A program made the position numbers and the translations under genes. 26,047 nucleotides of DNA from Ophiocordyceps camponoti-saundersi (nom. inval.) (lineage: Eukaryota; Ascomycota; Sordariomycetes; Hypocreales; Ophiocordycipitaceae), in assembly GCA_003339415.1 (NCBI GenBank), contig PDHQ01000020.1, positions 3,812 through 29,858 on the forward strand. The letters are read 5' to 3'. Below are positions 23,282-26,047 of this stretch, in pieces. The notes beneath the pieces were generated by a model. The model was given only the letters and a program-made list of their open reading frames with translations, did not search any database and was not told the DNA's origin. Positions within the stretch are counted from its first letter, which is position 1; each line of letters begins with the position of its first letter.

Positions 23282-24664
23282 TTTGTTTTTTTTTGCTTGT
23301 GTTTTTGTGTGAGTGAGTGTGTTTTTGACTGTGACGAAAAAACACACCCATGTACAATGAGTGAAGTGTGAGCGTGTATACATAATACTCCGTACATATT
23401 TTGACCATGACCGTGGCACGAGTTGAAAGAAGAGCTTTGGCGTTGTGGCAAACAGAGGACGTCGGAGGAGGTGGAGAAGCTGTCTAGGCGAGCACGGATC
23501 TTCAACGGCAACGGAGAAGCTATACATACTGTTACATACAAAGGCAGTATCTAGGTAGCTTGTTGCAGAAGCACGGATGACAATAGAGCATCCGACTCTT
23601 TTCTTACTTAACCTTTCCAAAGCACGGATGACGGAGAAAATGAAGCTTTCAAAACTGGAGTCTTTTCCACAGCTTCTTCCCCCTTTCTCTTTGGGGCTTC
23701 GGGAAGAGGCCTTTTCTCTCCTTTCCCCTTCCCCTTTCCCCCTTTACATAGACCGCCATCTACATGCCCTGCCTACCTAGGTACCTAAGTTCCTACCACC
23801 TAAATTACACCACCCCCTCGATCCAGTCATAAAGAGTCTCTCGAGACAGCCGCCTTCCCCCCTCCGCCCGCCAAAAATCAAGAAATCAATAGCAGGATGC
23901 CCGCCTCCGTACGACGACAAAAAAAAAAGACACACGACAAGAGAACAAGGCGTACAGCCAAAAACCGTGCAATCAATAGACACCAGCCCTCATCCTCCTC
24001 CCCTTTACCGTCGCCCCCTCTTTCTTGCCGTGCTTCCTCTCACCCTTTCCGCCCATCATCCCTTTCTCAGATGAAGAGGGAGGGCAAGAAAAAAGGGAGA
24101 GCGAAGGGAAGAAATTGTAAAGAGAGGACGGGGAATCTTCATCCTGACTTTTCGTCTTCATCATCCTTTTGTTCCCTGCCCCTTCACAGCCTACCTGCCT
24201 GCACATCCCGTCCTTGACGCCGAAAGATGATGTCGAGAAAAATTGAGACGAAGAAAGGAGACAGACACAAACACAGCTCTGGGACCTGACAGAGTGGAGA
24301 ATGCAGCATTGCGTGCGGGTAAGGGAGAAACAGAGCGGGAGAGGAAAGATTCAAGGGGGAAGAGGCCAAAGAAAGAGATTAGAAATAAACATAGACAACA
24401 GAAAGGGGGTCAGTAAATTCGCGGGGGGAGGCATCATGTCCGGGCGCGTTGGTCAAGATTAGACGTCAGACATGGCAAAAGCACCTGGATGATCCGCTTC
24501 CAGTAAAATCGTCGTCATGGGCCAGGAATTTTCCTTTTCCTTTTTTCTTTCGTCGAACCTCTCTCTTCCTGAAGAGTGTCGAAAGAGGCGAGACGTGTGT
24601 GGAAAATGCGAAGATGATAAAAGAAAATCCCATCAAGAAAAAAAAATAAGGCAGCCAAGTCGGC
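23282..24664. other. convergent intergenic region, GUT1 / GDP-mannose pyrophosphorylase
   Basis: About 1.4 kb between two stop codons. It holds a TCCGTACAT motif at 23389-23397, a 12-bp direct repeat AGCACGGATGAC at 23570-23581 and 23621-23632, and a TACCTAGGTA palindrome at 23774-23783. The rest is purine- and pyrimidine-rich stretches. The small frames are low-complexity. I see no gene. Confidence 0.65.
23774..23783. repeat. TACCTAGGTA palindrome, copy 3
   Basis: The third exact copy of this 10-bp palindrome in the window, directly followed by CCTAAG. It lies in a convergent intergenic region. Confidence 0.85.
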
Positions 24665-26005
24665 TCACATGATAATGGCCGGGACGTCAACATTGGCCTT
24701 GATGGACTTGTGGGGTAGGACGCTGCCACCGTTGACGTAGATCTCGTCGCCGATGGTGACGTCGTCGCCGAGGACGGAGACGTTCTCGAGGCGGGCCCAG
24801 CGGCCGACGGTGCTGTTCCAGCCTACAATGGTCGACTTGACCCAGGCGTGGTCCTTGACCTTGGAGCCGCGCAGCAGGACGCAGCGCTGGAGGCGGACGC
24901 CGTCGCCGACGACGACGTTGGGGCCGATGGTGACGTTGGGCCCGATCCTGCACGTCTTGCCAATCTTGGCCGACGGGTCGATGAGGACGTTGCCGCCGTG
25001 GACATACGGTTCCGTCGGCGGCGTGAGCTCCTTGCTGCCACGCTTGGTGAGGGAGGACAGGTAGAGACAGGTACCGCTGAGGAAGTCTTTGGGCTGACCG
25101 ACGTCCATCCAGAAGCCGTCGAGGTCGAACGAGTGCAGCTGGTTGTCGCGGACCATGGCGGGGAACGTCTCCTTCTCGATCGACGTCGGTCGCAGCTCGA
25201 TGCGCTTGAGGATGGAGGTGTTGAAGATGTACATGCCGGCATTGATACGGTTGCCGACGAACTCGACGGGCTTCTCGACGAAACGGTCGATGCGAGACGG
25301 GTGGTTGGGCTGGTGGACGATGACGCCGTATTTGGAAGGCTCCTCGACCTTTGTCACGACAATGGTACCCTCGTCGCCATGCTGCTTGTGGAAGCGTAGC
25401 AGCTCGGCAAATGGATAGTCACAGATGACGTCGGAGTTGAGGACGAAAAAGGGAGAGTCATCCTTGAGGAGAATCTTCTCGGCCAGCTTGAGGGGGCCGG
25501 CGGTGTCGAGGGGTTCAGACTCGACGGAAAACTCGATTTTGATGTTGTATTTTTGTTCGTACTAGAAGAAGGCGTCAGTCGTTGAGATAGGTCAAAACAG
25601 TCAGAGAATATTGGAAGTGTGGTGCAAACCTCGGCAAGGAATTTTTCCATGACTTCAGGTCGGTAGTTGACGGCGAGAACAATGTCGGTGACGCCAGCGG
25701 CGACGAGAGCTTCGATCTGGTGGACAATCATGGGCTTGTTGCAGAACTCGACGAGCGGCTTGGGGAGGGTCAAGGTCTTCGTGAGGAGGTGCCGGTCAGC
25801 GAAGACGTAACTCAGGAGAGAGGAAGGAGAAGGGGTAGAGGGGGGGGAAGATTAGGGCTCAACGAACGAGAGGGCGAAGCCGGGTGCCGAAGCCACCGAC
25901 CAGAATGAGTCCTGTCGACGTCGTCAGTATGCTGCTGGGGGTGAAATAGATAAGGGGGGGGGGGGGGGGGGGGGGGAGGGGGGGGGGCCGGCACATCCCC
26001 TTCAT
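24665..26005 (-). CDS. MPG1: mannose-1-phosphate guanylyltransferase (GDP-mannose pyrophosphorylase, four exons)
   Basis: The enzyme makes GDP-mannose from mannose-1-phosphate and GTP in the cytosol, feeding N- and O-mannosylation, GPI anchors and wall mannan. Exons I infer are 26005-25999, 25911-25868, 25776-25630 and 25561-24665 (1095 nt, 364 aa, the usual fungal length). Introns are 87, 91 and 68 bp. The nucleotidyltransferase signature [10 protein letters not shown] is at 8-17, then TLPKP (20-24), the metal-binding Asp110 in LNSDVI, and FVEKP at 160-164. The C-terminal third has left-handed beta-helix hexapeptide repeats ([33 protein letters not shown]). The first exon is only ATGAAGG and gives MKGLILVGG, matching the family. 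Its donor reads GGATGT rather than GTATGT, so this splice is not canonical. Intron 1 also carries a long homopolymer that is C on the coding strand. The gene and its leader run to the window edge. Confidence 0.92.
25954..25987. repeat. G23-A-G10 homopolymer in MPG1 intron 1
   Basis: Two G runs separated by one A on the + strand read as a C tract in the transcript. The tract makes up over a third of the 87-bp first intron. Its true length is uncertain because such runs are hard to sequence. Confidence 0.9.
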
Positions 26006-26026
26006 GCCGGCGGGGGCGAAGGGAGC

Positions 26027-26047
26027 TTTTTTTTTTTTTTTTTTTTT
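26027..26047. repeat. T21 homopolymer at right end
   Basis: The window ends in 21 T, which is poly-A on the strand of the pyrophosphorylase gene and lies about 20 bp before its ATG. It may be true leader sequence or an assembly end. Confidence 0.9.

Overview
This is a eukaryotic nuclear window from a filamentous ascomycete. The evidence is compact genes with 51-104 bp introns, GT/AG borders and CTRAC-like branch sites, pyrimidine-rich promoters, and protein families typical of fungi. The style of the intergenic DNA (TACGGA and TACCTAGGTA motifs, long G/C homopolymers, tetranucleotide repeats) and the proteins suggest Sordariomycetes, perhaps Hypocreales. The species cannot be fixed from the sequence alone. 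Both ends are homopolymer tracts (about 100 G at the left, 21 T at the right), so the window looks like a whole contig cut at low-complexity DNA.

Layout. Positions 1-9718 hold no gene I can support: G runs, pyrimidine tracts, microsatellites, and short palindromic motifs built on TACGGA or CCTAGG. From 9719 the window is gene-dense, with six genes. (1) + strand, a four-exon long-chain acyl-CoA synthetase, 692 aa. (2) - strand, a two-exon Doa4/USP8-type deubiquitinase, 1026 aa. (3) + strand, a four-exon Vps27 (ESCRT-0), 749 aa. (4) - strand, a conserved-looking protein of unknown function, 262 aa, whose reading frame continues for 75 codons beyond one in-frame TAG. (5) + strand, a three-exon glycerol kinase, 524 aa. 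(6) - strand, a four-exon GDP-mannose pyrophosphorylase, 364 aa, whose 7-base first exon lies at the right edge.

How the genes relate. Genes 2 and 3 diverge from one 611-bp promoter region. Both act at the endosome: Vps27 gathers ubiquitinated cargo and Doa4-type enzymes recover the ubiquitin. Acyl-CoA synthetase and glycerol kinase handle the two products of triglyceride breakdown, but they are about 9.5 kb apart and their proximity may mean nothing. GDP-mannose pyrophosphorylase feeds protein mannosylation and the cell wall.

No mobile element, CRISPR array, tRNA, rRNA or new multi-gene system was recognised. The most interesting points are the in-frame TAG in gene 4, the divergent ESCRT/deubiquitinase pair, the dispersed TACGGA motif family in the gene-poor left part, the Asp-for-Cys changes in the FYVE finger, and the non-canonical first splice donor of the pyrophosphorylase gene. 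All splice models were built by eye from reading frame, splice signals and family knowledge. Each gives a CDS length divisible by three.
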